DNA of 64,000 nucleotides from Mixophyes australis (taxonomy: Eukaryota; Chordata; Amphibia; Anura; Limnodynastidae): contig JAVHZZ010000004.1 in the NCBI GenBank assembly GCA_036250195.1, positions 142,799,729 to 142,863,728 of the forward strand, given 5' to 3'. Positions 11,684-22,419 of the stretch are shown here, one piece after another (within the stretch, counting starts at the first letter, position 1; each line of letters begins with the position of its first letter). The position numbers were made by a program, and so were the translations under genes. Under the pieces are notes generated by a model, which saw only the letters and a program-made list of their open reading frames with translations, was not told where the DNA came from and made no database searches.

Positions 11684-13401
11684 GTTGCATACTTTGAGCG
11701 ACGTAAACCGAAATAAGCACCTCAAACAGCAAAAACACACCCCCATGTGGTCTAAGGGACGGAAATAAGCAGCGCAAACGTTAGAAAACACACCCACCTG
11801 CGGATCTTTAAACATGCTACACGCATAAGCGACGGCTCTCAACTGATTGACGACAAGCCAAGCAATGCAAACCTCACGCCCACTGTGGGAGGGACCCAAC
11901 AGTTTGTTTACACACAACACAACATAAATGCCTGGGGCTTATTTTTACGACATAGCTCTCTACTCATTAATCACTGACAAATAGCAATGATGTGCAACAC
12001 TCTGGACGGTTGTTTTTCCTTTGCTACTAATTAACCTAATACACACTTGTCAAAAACACATTGCTCACGATCTGTGTTTAGGATTTCTTCGATTTCAAGT
12101 CGCCGTATAGTATGCAAAATGCATGCACACGGCTACATTAAAAACACATGAATAACGAATGTATTAAAATGTATGTGGTGTGAATACATCTTTGCCTTTT
12201 CAGCAAAATGAATGCATAGCATACTCTTCCATAAAGGATACACACAAGAGTGTATATACAACCTCCACACAGAGGAAGGTTTTCTGTCTGGATTACAACT
12301 CAGGAATGACTGTATGCAAATGGGGACAGCTACCCGCTACCCCAACCTGAGACATGAAAATACACAGACAACACCAACAATACAGCATGCGTGCTACACA
12401 GACACCTCACACTTAATACTACTCTTCATTATTCACACAAATTTCTCACAAAATACCTATCTCACAGGTAGCTCACTGGTTAGCACTTTGGACTCACAAC
12501 ACAGCAGACATGAGTTCAAATACTGAGCATACCCATAACTAATGTGTGGACTGGAATCATTATCCTAACAAGAAATGGGACACAATGTTTTTTATTTTTA
12601 TTTTGCATTTGTTATACACGCTCAACCATATTGTAAAATATGCCCTCAGATTTATACTGTATTGAAAGTAAATATTTATTTGGAGGGAAAATCCAAGAAG
12701 CCTCACGGGCTATACTTCACATGCACAGTATTAGGTGCATGCTGACATTGAGTATTCTAAATGGACTAAGGGGGGGGGGGGGGGGGTGTTGTAGGTGACA
12801 GCTTCCTTGGAGGTAAATGCAACATTGTCAGCAAATAGACTTTCATCTGGATCCATGGCGTACACGTTATGTCATGTACTCAGCTGTATCCAAACAGGCC
12901 GCTCTCCACACTCCAGTACGATGGTCCTTTGCCTCGCTTGCACTTCTGCCTTACACCACTGACGCCACTTCTGGGTACACTTTCGAGGCTCTCTTCAATG
13001 TGTCACTGTTACTTGAATGTAACCTTGGACTATCACTACAATGACATATGTATTTGGGGGAATTGGTAACTAGCTAGAGCGTTTGACATTTTTGGATTTT
13101 ATCTTGCACACAGGGCCTACAGAGGCAATACCTCTTATAGGGGTGGCTTGTTCGTGGAGGGCACATGTTACTTTTGGATTACATGCAAATAGCTAAAGAA
13201 ATCCTTTTGTGTTTTACAAATGATGTTATACGCAAAACATCTTTCTTCATTACTCTTTTCGGACTATTCAATATATCCACATGTTGTGTAATGAGATGAA
13301 TAAAGACACACACACCAAGGTTTGTTTTTTTATAAAGTTATATATTTTTAAAACACAACAATCTTTTCAAACTATTTACATATACATCAATAAATAAAAT
13401 A
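11684..13401. other. BigHarb-1 left subterminal region, no gene recognised
   Basis: It holds GC-rich subterminal sequence with ACGCAT-like repeats up to about 11900, a tRNA-like module at 12467-12530, and a G run at 12771-12787. Short ORFs (12212-12526, 12817-13069) have no recognisable motif. I see no convincing gene. Confidence 0.5.
12467..12530 (+). repeat. tRNA-like module 1 (SINE head)
   Basis: It has an A-box-like TAGCTCACTGG and a B-box-like GAGTTCAAATA about 40 bases later, spaced as in tRNA genes. The stems are poorly paired. It is more likely the head of an old tRNA-derived SINE than a working tRNA gene. Confidence 0.45.
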
Positions 13402-16224
13402 TCATCGCAATGAGGCCCAGTAGGCCAATTTAAAACGCAGGTTGCCTACAATGTTCCCAATATGTACGTGGAGGCCTTCCAGGTCCTCCACAATTTGACC
13501 CATGTGGGCCATCAGTTCTGCTGCGGTGGGTGGTGGTGGAGGCCAATTGCCAGCTTCCTCAGTGGGTGCTGAAAGAAATCAGAAATTAAACATTACATAC
13601 ATGGATACATATTTCATCAAACAGACAGGATTTACTAGAGATGTTTACTGTTACATTACTTTCAAAACTTAGGCCTCTGGCCACAAAACCATTTGCACGC
13701 ACATTAGACATTGAGAAGGCATTCGAATCAATGTACTAAAATCTGGTGAGCCACGGGGAGAGGGCCATGTACAGGGTTGTCTTATCCAGCATTATTGGCC
13801 CCAGGTCCTATGCACTACATGGGCCACTACCTATACAATCACTCACAGGAATTCAAACGATTTTGGTGTATATTAGATTTTATAAACAAGTCATTAATAT
13901 ACTGACGAGTTGACCAGGCTAGCGGCCACATTGTTTTGCCCAATGCCCTGCGTGCCCATGTGTTAAGATGGCTATGGCTGTGGTTTGAGTGTTTAATGCG
14001 CCTAAAATGTATAGGCAGATATTATAAGTGTTCGACCTGTGGCATTTAAGGCACCATTTAATCAACATATGTCACAGCAGGGATTATGTACAAGTATAAT
14101 GCACATGTCAATCTTGTATAACTATGTCCATCACTTATCGCAAATACTTACAATCTTCCAACTCCACTGCCTCTTGGCTGCCTGATGTGGAGTCCGCTAA
14201 ATCCTGGGGCTCCCGGTCAGCCTGCTCCTCATCCTCCTCCACCGCTGCTGCCACTGGCACCGGCACTGGCACCGCCTCCTCCTCCTCCTGCTCCTCCACT
14301 GCCATTGCCACTGGCACCGCCTCCTCCTCCGACACTGCCACTGCCACTGGCACCGCCTCCTCCTCCTGCGACACTGCCACTGCCACTGGCACCGCCTCCT
14401 CCTCCTCCTGCGACACTGCCACTGGCACCGCCTCCTCCTCCTGCGACACTGCCACTGGCACCGCCGCCTCCTCCTGCGACACTGCCACTGGCACCGCCGC
14501 CTCCTCCTCCTCCGATGACAGTGGCACTGCCACCGCCACTGGCTGCTGCTCCTCCTCCTCCTCCTCCTCAGCTGCCTGCGCCTCGACTAATGCCCGGCGG
14601 CGTTGGCGGCGTTCCCAGCGTGCTCGGTCTGTTTGAAAAAAGGAAATATAAACAAAAGGACATGTTAACACAATCACCATTTGAAAAAAACTATTGTATT
14701 TTGACAATCAGGTGATCATACATATTTAATCAACTTTACATTGTCACCAGGCATAAATATTTGCTACTAACAATGCAAGGAGGTAAACATGATGAACACA
14801 AAGCATTTCACATGACTTGTCAGCCCAGCACAGTGGTCTAGTGGTTAGCACGTCTGCCTCACAGCACTGGGGTCAGGAGTTCAACTCCCTGATGATAGTT
14901 ACATATGTTTGGAGGCTTGCTCCATATTTGCATGTGTTGTCTACCACACTCCCCAAACATACTACTGGCCGCCTAATTAGGTTTTGTTCACATTTGGCCG
15001 TAGTATGTTTTTTTCATGTAGGTGCTTTTAAGTCATCAAACTCCCTTGGCCCTGGTCAATTAGTTCTCTACAGGACCACCGAATTAGTGGATGGAGGTCA
15101 AAAAGCTTTGAATGTTGAGTATACTTTGGAAATCACCCTTTGTTGGGACTACCTTACAGTCTAAAAGAGTCTAAATAGGCAGTTAAGTAATAATTGATTA
15201 GCTATATCTAGCACACTATCTAATCTGTTTGCATCTTATGGGAGCTTGCAAAAATCAGTCTAAACACTAAGGTGTTTTGTATTTGAAACGTGCCTTTTAA
15301 ATCTTGGCCCAATAATGACAACACATCTTCCACTCCAAAATGTTTTTAAGGTTAGACTAGCAAGTTACAGCACTCGGGTCAAGACTTAGAATGCCTGATT
15401 TCCTAAACCACACTTAATGGTGAGAATTGTCACACAAAAACATTTAGGTCAGTAAATGGTTAGCAGACACATTTAGGACACAGGAGCCAAAGCTTTTTGG
15501 GTGCACTGGAAGGGGCATGACCTTTATAGTGTGCTTGCACATTGTTATGTAGGCCATGTCAGGTGTTTAGGGTGAACATATTTACAAACATAGGGCCTGA
15601 TTCATGAAGGATCCTTAACTTGAGAAACTTCTTATTTCAGTCTCCTGGACAAAACCATGTTACAATGCAAGGGGTGCAAATTAGTAATCTGTTTTGACCA
15701 TAAATTAAATACTGACTGCTTTTTCATGTAGCACACAAATATCAACTTTAAACTTCCGTGTACAAATAATCTATCAAGTATCTGTGTGCTAAATGAAAAA
15801 ACAGTCAGTATTTAACTTATGTGCAAAACTGAACACTAATTTGCACCCCTTGCATTGTAACATGGTTTTGTCCAGGAGACTGAAATAAGAAGTTTCTCAA
15901 GTTAAGGATCCTTCATGAATCAGGGCCATAGAGCAAATATATATATATGTTGACTTTTTTTTGGCGATTAGTAGAGAACTCACTTATTCTGATCTCCCTA
16001 CGGAGCTCCTCCAGAAGCTGGGGCTGGCGGCGCCGGAGATCGCTCCACCGCCGTTGGAGCTGAACGGTGCTCCGCCGAATGTTGTATCGGAGGCGGAGGC
16101 GTCTGCGGACCCTTTGATAGGCCCGCACCTTCACCTCGTTGGACACATACCGTCCAGAGGGTACATTGTCCATACCCTCTGCAAGGACTCTCAGCTCACG
16201 CCTGCTGAAAATTGCAGCCCTCAT
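13402..16224 (-). CDS. Gene A: basic, possibly Myb/SANT-like protein with acidic repeat (BigHarb-1 copy)
   Basis: Three exons on the minus strand: 15984-16224, 14152-14628 and 13402-13568, with GT-AG introns and matching phases, giving about 294 residues. Exon 1 encodes a basic helical domain (FSRRELRVLAEGM to RRWSDLRRRQPQL) that resembles Myb/SANT-like domains with a final Trp helix; this is inference. Exon 2 has a basic run (RARWERRQRRRALVEAQA) and then long Glu runs alternating with VPVA repeats. Exon 3 has a Pro run and a predicted helix (LMAHMGQIVEDLEGLHVHIG) ending LAYWASLR. An earlier in-frame ATG would add about 47 residues; the chosen ATG has A at -3 and sits next to the domain. It is divergent from gene B. 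Role inferred: DNA binding or partner of a transposase. Confidence 0.6.
14823..15080 (+). repeat. tRNA-derived SINE (V-SINE-like), module 2
   Basis: The head has CAGTGGTCTAGTGGTTAGCA and a B-box-like AGGAGTTCAACTCC. The body (CCACACTCCCCAAACATACT, then CCTAATTAGG) follows the order of vertebrate V-SINE-type bodies. It is diverged and lies in the intron between exons 1 and 2 of gene A. Confidence 0.65.
15593..15927. mobile_element. Harbinger-type MITE, 335 bp, TSD ATA
   Basis: Nearly full-length palindrome with ends GGGCCTGATTCATGAAGG and CCTTCATGAATCAGGGCC, flanked by ATA on both sides (15590-15592, 15928-15930). It is in the first intron of gene A. The other BigHarb copy has it at the same place, so it entered the common ancestor. 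Confidence 0.85.
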
Positions 16225-17453
16225 TTTGGTATAATGTCTATAACACAAAATGGGGGCCTCTGCGTTCCGATTGGTTCGCTGAGCACGTATGGGCGTGCTC
16301 ACGTCACACGCGGAGCTTTCACACACCTGTGTTGTGACTCTGATTGTCTCTCCCACCAAGAACATGGCGGGCGCCTGCACTGAGACGAGTACAGTGTGCT
16401 CCGCAATTAGGAAGAAGAGTGTACACCTGGTTTATTAATTCAACACTCCATTTAAACCCACCTGTGCTTTGGTCTAGTGCCTGTTCATTCGCTTTTTAGC
16501 CTGGATAGAGCACAGTCAAGATTTCATTACATTACATTTGGATGATTGTTCTAAGAAGCCAACAACAAACAGTAAGTACCAAACTAAATCAGAGATTGAA
16601 AGTTTTTTTTTTTTTTGTGTTCTCCTAAAGTTTTCTGCCTACAGTATGCTAAGTTCTTTTGAACCTTATCCATATTCAAATTAGGAGGTTAGCTTTGTTT
16701 ACCACATTACCTTTTCTTGCTTATAAAAATTAATTTTATTTTTTTTTCGCAGCCCATACCACGCATTACCCAGTTGACTATCAAAATAATTTGTGTCTTT
16801 TGTGCCAAACTTTGGAGAAAAGTAAGTATAAGAATTTATCTAAAATTTCTGGATAGTTCCAAAATATTTTTATCTCCTAATGTAGTAAACTGTTTGCTCT
16901 GCAATATGTGTGGCCGGAATGTAAAAAAAACTGCTAAGCAAAGGGCCCCTGGCCTCACATTTAACATGTAAAGTTTTCAATAGTAGCCTACAGTATGCTA
17001 AGTTCTTTTGAAACTTATCCTTGTTCAACGGCATAATAACTAGCTCATTGCATTGATGGACACATGGGTCCAAATGTTGGCTGATTTGTAACCAAATATT
17101 AATAATAATTACACAATATAGGGTTTGCAACTGAGTGATATCCTTCATTTTGGTGTGTAGCTAACCTGTAAACCAATGTTATGGTTTGAAAAGTGAAGAG
17201 TAGTAGTAGTAGTAGTAGGAGAATGTTGCTATAGTATTTGACTAATATGTCAGTCAAAATGCAGTGGTCAAACTAAATGGCCGTTAAATAGACAAACCAC
17301 AATGTTTATTATAATAAGGGGCATGTGTTTTAGACCTAGTTAGAAGTTTGTGAAATTGTACCTTATGTAGGGGGGGAATGTGCTTAGATTCTGTATCACC
17401 ACCTGACTGTGTGCATTGCCTATAAAGACACAACTTATCTTTGAAATAGGAAT
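16225..17453. promoter_or_regulatory. Intergenic region between divergent genes A and B
   Basis: The 1.2 kb between the two divergent start codons should hold both promoters. Upstream of gene A the sequence is GC-rich (16250-16400). Upstream of gene B is a TATAAAG at 17421-17427, about 30 bases before the gene B ATG. A short duplicated phrase (CTACAGTATGCTAAGTTCTTTTGAA at about 16640 and 16990, described by position) and a (AGT)n run (17202-17219) are present. No ORF is convincing. Confidence 0.4.
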
Positions 17454-19462
17454 ATGTCTGATGCTGGCCCAAGTAATGTGGAGGCACCAGGGCTGCCAAC
17501 TAGGCGTAAAAACAACTTCATAGAGGAGGAGCTGGAGGTGCTGGTAGAAGAGGTTCTGGCGAGGTTCCACAGTGGGAACCGCCAAATAACCGGACGCGAG
17601 CGCCAAACCCATTGGCAGGAAATCACAAGGCTCATAAATGAAATATCTCCGTATGAGCGTACAAAGGTTGAAGTACAGAAAAGGTACGAATTAAATTTAA
17701 AAATAATAGCCCTATTTAACTTTACTGACTGTGTGTATTTGTCAAATAATATATATAGATATCGCTAGAGATAAATATGGATATTGTGACATAGTAGCAT
17801 TAGTAACCTGTGAGGTGAAACCACCTTGTGACTCCAATGCATTTGTTGATCAGGCCCTTTGTTTTCAGAAACTAACACCATGGCCCTTGGTCACATTGAC
17901 ATAATATGTTTACCACATTATACGCGCTTCAAAAGAGCAAAATCTGTATTACTGTATGTGAAGGTTAAATTGGTGTGATTAGCAAACGTGCAATGTATTT
18001 GATTGAAAAATGTGTCATTTTGAGTTGAAGGTACTATGTGAGGCAATAATGTTTGTCTATTCCACAGATGGGCAGACTATAAAGGACGCCTGAAAGCGAA
18101 GCTTGTTGAGATTCACAGGCATGCTCAAGGCACTGGTGGGGGGCCTCGACTACGTACTACTTTAACACCCCTCGAGGAGCGGGCGAGGGCTGCAATAGCC
18201 CTGGTGGAGATAGTTGGGGTGGGCGACATAGACACTGGCTCTAGCCCACCCCGAACAGGAGAGGCCGCTCCACTAGGTACATGATGAGTTTGCTTTCTTA
18301 ATGTCTGTAAAGCTTTGTATCTGTCTGAGTAAAAGTGTCAACTCTCAGGATGTGTGTGTGTGAAGGTAAACTTCAATTGCACAATGTGTTTGCCTATCAC
18401 ATAGTAGGAAATGACATTTACACACTGAAGACAAATGGTCTCAATATGAAGGGCTCATCCTAAAATGTCAGACCATAAGTGCCAATGTTTGTATTTGGGG
18501 AGCGGAAAGGGCTGCTAGCACATTCAAGGGAAGCTGACACTTTACCAATGCTACATCACGCGTTGTAAGATGTTTTTGCCAATATAATATCGCACCTTAC
18601 TCATTGATTCTAATTACTTTATTTTACTTATCTCTCTACAGCATGTGAGCAGCAGGCGCCTGCTTCACCGGTGGATGAAGAAGTTGCCCGTGATGTGGAG
18701 GAGCCTCAGCTGGCTCCAGCTGAATATGTAAGGCAGCGGACACTCGCACGCGCAGCCGAAAATCTTAAAGACGTCACTCTTGCACAGAATGTTCACCTGT
18801 CACACATATCAAGCACTGTCCAACACACGGATCAGCAAATCGACCGTCTCACTAACACACTCTCCGATTTCATGAGCACACACACCTCTTTACTGACGAC
18901 ACTCGCCACCAAAATTGATAATTTAAATACTTCAGTGACAAATATTGCAACACTCCTGGGTGATATCTTGCATGTCCACTCCCAACGCACCTCCGGCACA
19001 ATCCCTTCACCCAGCTCAGATTATTTGTTCGGCAGCCCCCATACCCAGTTGTCTGTCGCCTCCGCCCTCCCTGATGTGTCTGTCGCCTCCGCCCTCCCTG
19101 ATGTTTCTGTCGCCTCCGCCCTCCCTGATGTTTCTGTCGCCTCCGCCCTCCCTGATGTGTCTGTCGCCTCCGCCCTCCCTGATGTGTCTGTCGCCTCCGC
19201 CCTCCCTGATCCCGAACTATGTCGTCTTATGTGTTTTGCCTTTGCTCGTGGCTATGGCCAATCCCCCGTTGTGCCCACTTCCCCCTCGCCTGTCGTGGCC
19301 CCATCCCCATCCCCTGACCCTGCACCTTCACCTCGTCGGACACAACCCGCTTGCCTTGCCCCATTGCCTGGTTCCTCTGACTCCTCTACATCACGGGTGA
19401 CAAGAAGTCGGAGTAGGGGAGCCTCCCGTCCAACCGGCTTTAAAAAAACACGGAAAAAGTAA
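17454..19462 (+). CDS. Gene B: Myb/SANT-like DNA-binding protein (BigHarb-1 copy)
   Basis: Three exons, 17454-17683, 18068-18276 and 18642-19462, join in phase at GT-AG sites to give about 419 residues. Residues 18-90 form a Myb/SANT-like domain (FIEEELEVLVEEV, HWQEITRLINEISPYERT, VQKRWADYKGRLK) of the type found in the Myb-like partner protein of Harbinger transposons. That protein helps bring the transposase into the nucleus and onto the ends. Then come a Gly/Pro linker, a helical region (LARAAENLKDVTLAQNVHLS to NTSVTNIATLL), six copies of the 9-residue unit SVASALPDV, a Pro/Ser-rich stretch and a basic tail (RSRGASRPTGFKKTRKK). A polyadenylation signal AATAAA follows at about 19533. Spliced structure is by eye; the domain call is firm. 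Confidence 0.78.
19051..19210 (+). repeat. 27-bp coding minisatellite in gene B (6 units)
   Basis: The unit encodes SVASALPDV. There are six units here and 14 in the BigHarb-2 copy. The third-position changes (GTG/GTT in the last Val) differ between units, so the array expands and contracts unit by unit while keeping the frame. Confidence 0.9.
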
Positions 19463-19720
19463 TTTGTATTGTTTTAACCTAACAAATATAGTTTAATATA
19501 TGACGAAAATATGTATTTTTTTTTTATTTTATAATAAAAAAAATTCCTACTACTGAAATGTCTATTTCTTTTTTACGGCAGATTCCATAATGTTTTTTGT
19601 AATAACAATGCTTGTTATCAAGTCTAACCATAGTATAATCTCCAAACAAACTGGCTGATTCATTAACGTATTCAAACAAATATGTATATAATATCAGTGT
19701 GCTGACCAAAACCATGCCAT

Positions 19721-20035
19721 GGCCCTGATTGAGTAATGAACCTAGATGTCAAGGATACATATTTCTGAATGCTGCTCAAAAGCCTTTTAAAATGCAAGTG
19801 GTGCAAAATAGCAATAGGTTTAGAGCACGAAAAAAAAAAAAAAATGTCTGTATCCTAATGTACCACACAAATACTTGATAGCTTATTTGTACACTGAAAT
19901 GTTCATGTCAGGTAGGACCTCTCCTACCCCAAAATTACATCTCCAATGACATTTTTGGTTTACATTCCCCTCCAAACTGACATGCTTTGCCCTTGCTTAG
20001 TTACTTTGCCTTACCTTTCCAGAATGAATCTGGCC
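19721..20035. mobile_element. Diverged Harbinger-type MITE, TSD CAT
   Basis: Ends GGCCCTGATTGAGTAATGAA and GAATGAATCTGGCC are imperfect inverted repeats flanked by CAT on both sides. The inside resembles the 335-bp MITE at 15593 (GGTGCAAAATAGC, CTTGATAGC). Older than the others in the element. Confidence 0.55.
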
Positions 20036-21572
20036 CATGGTTTGCTGAAGAAGACTTAAACAAGAGGTGTATCAAGGTAAGCTTCTTAATGCTTTTGCCA
20101 CAGTGTTTCTTTATTTGCCTGACGAAATAATTGCAAACACAACATGCAACTACAGTGCCCCTTTAGAGGTAGGGCAAATCATTCTGTCAAGAAAGTATTG
20201 CATTTGCAAACTGTAACCTGACACAAAGGAGCCACAAAAGACAGGTGTTAAGGTAACCCAAATAAATTTTAATATTTTTTTTCCCATGATGGCACAGGAC
20301 AAATATTGTTAACTACTATTTTGTACAGGTACGAATCTGTGCTAATTCTAAAAATCTAATAAGGGATTTGTATTTAAGATTAGTGCTAATGCACAGTGTG
20401 TGGTACACTGGACGTCATTTAGCATAACAGTTATTTACATGTAACCTCATGACCTTATTGCACTAAGCACATATAGGTTGGGTCTCACATTTGGATCTTA
20501 GGTGCACTTACCCCATCAGCCGCTGTCATATCACGGCTACCTGGGTGCCTTCTGGTCGTCAGCAACATTCCCGTCCTCCACAGCTCCGTTTGTAATCAAA
20601 CACACACTGTTTGTTCTGCTGCATGTGCACAGGCATCTTGGATGCAGTCAGGTGATCATTCCAGATCAACCAGATTCAGCACCTGTGATCCCATTAAGTG
20701 CTCAGCCAATAGTTGCTTGGGACAAACCATTTAAAGCTGCTGCTGTGATCTGTTCATTGCCTGAACAACACACTTCTCTCTAGTGGATAGTTATTGGCCC
20801 CAGTGTTTCTGGCTGCATTACAAAATCAGTGTTTGTGTCCACATTCTCAGACTGCTCATTCCCCTGCTAGATTGGACAATCAGCAAGAACATGAGCAGGA
20901 AGATCATCCAGGCTGCTCTGTTCAGATTCACACCTGCTGCAGGTAATCCCAAGGGTCCCTGATTCGGATCAAGAAATACAGACTAACGTGACAGTTTGAC
21001 ACACTATAAGGGTGTATGTAGTGCTGTGTGTCTGACTAATCATGTAAGACGCAAATGAAAAAGCTTGGAGTATAGATATGGTTTGGTCAGGCAAAGAAGC
21101 ACACTCTGTAATACAAGTAGACTCCAAGAGGTAGTTTGTCCACCAAACTCCTCTATCCTGTAAAGACTTTTCCAAACTCTATGATCTGATCCCCCCAATC
21201 CATGATAGTTTAAACCAATCTGGAACCTTGAATACATTATTATAACAAACAGACCCTAGAGTTTCTTACGTAATGTACACTAATACATTCATTGTTAAAG
21301 TGGGCACGTCACTTGGATTTGGCTCCCTTCCAGTTTTGGAAAACATTTATGCAAGGCCAAGCAATTTTCTATAACGGGCAACATATTATCGTGTGAAGCT
21401 TGGTATGTTGTGATTTCTTGCCAATACAGACACAGGTACCCATTGCACACGTTCACCCTCTATAAGCCAAAAAAACTGGATGCCTCACCTAACAATGTAA
21501 ACATCAACAATATCTACCAGACATTAATCCCTCAAAATACTGTGTGCTCGGCCCAACACTCTTGGATTAGAT
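20036..21572. other. BigHarb-1 interior without a recognised gene
   Basis: The stretch 20500-20960 looks promoter-like on the plus strand: CCAAT (AGCCAATAG at about 20705) then TTTAAA (20729) about 20 bases later. A possible exon 20850-20941 (acceptor TTCTCAG, donor CAG|GTAATC) stays open in one frame (TAHSPARLDNQQEHEQEDHPG). I do not recognise the peptide. The region may be an old LTR. Confidence 0.3.
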
Positions 21573-21755
21573 CAGGGGTGGGCAAACCTGTCCTCAAGGG
21601 CCATATCCAGTTCATGTTTTTAGGATTTCTGTCTGTAGAAACAGGTGGGATAATTACTGACCCAGCCAAATAGATTAACTCAGCTGTACATGATTAAAGA
21701 AATCCTAAAAACATGAACTGGATATGGCCCTTGAGGACAGGTTTGCCCACCCCTG
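21573..21755. mobile_element. hAT-type MITE, 183 bp, TSD GATTAGAT
   Basis: Ends CAGGGGTGGGCAAACC and GGTTTGCCCACCCCTG are inverted repeats extending about 57 bp. The 8-bp duplication GATTAGAT flanks it (21565-21572 and 21756-21763). CAGGGG termini and 8-bp TSD fit the hAT superfamily. Confidence 0.88.
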
Positions 21756-22188
21756 GATTAGATGGTGGTAAAGGAATTTGAACATGGAGCCATAATCCTA
21801 AAGGGAGGATATCTGTACATTAAGGCTTTGTACTTCCCTTGCCCAAGGCATGGACAAATGCTGCAAATTATTGTTAACATTGACTAGCATGTTTAAACAG
21901 ACATAGGTGGTATTACGACACACACTTTGAAGAGAAACAAAGGTGGAATGTTAATTTGTCACTACTTTCCACTTTAAGAGGACAAGCTACATGAAAATGG
22001 TATTGAGAATAAATTTCACATTTCTACACCACAATAACATTGGAGACCTGCATTATCAGGTTCAGCAAACATATCAAGTGACTGCTGCCTAACAATGGGT
22101 AATCAGACTAATGTAACTAGTTCTCATGTGGAATATCTATGGTGGCTGTAAGTTTACATATAGCTGCCTTGACCAATTAGCAAACTAG

Positions 22189-22419
22189 GGGCCTGATTCA
22201 TTAAGGATCTTATCTGTCATTTTTTGCTTATCTTAAGCTAATCCACTCTGTTCATGCTCAGAAAAGGGAGATAAGAAGCAAAAGCCACTGCATAAGTGAC
22301 GAATTTCTTACGCTAGGATGAAAATCCATCTTTGCTTCACTCTTATCTCCCCGTTTCTTCATAACAATAAGCATCTTACCTTTTGCACAAGATAAGAAGA
22401 TTACTAATGATTCAGGCCC
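22189..22419. mobile_element. Harbinger-type MITE, 231 bp, TSD TAG
   Basis: Ends GGGCCTGATTCATTAAGG and ACTAATGATTCAGGCCC, flanked by TAG on both sides. Internal GATAAG repeats lie near both ends. Confidence 0.85.

Noticed and set aside
14185..14715. Pro-rich and Ser/Thr-rich ORFs opposite gene A
   Set aside because: They are shadows of the Glu/VPVA coding repeat of gene A on the other strand.
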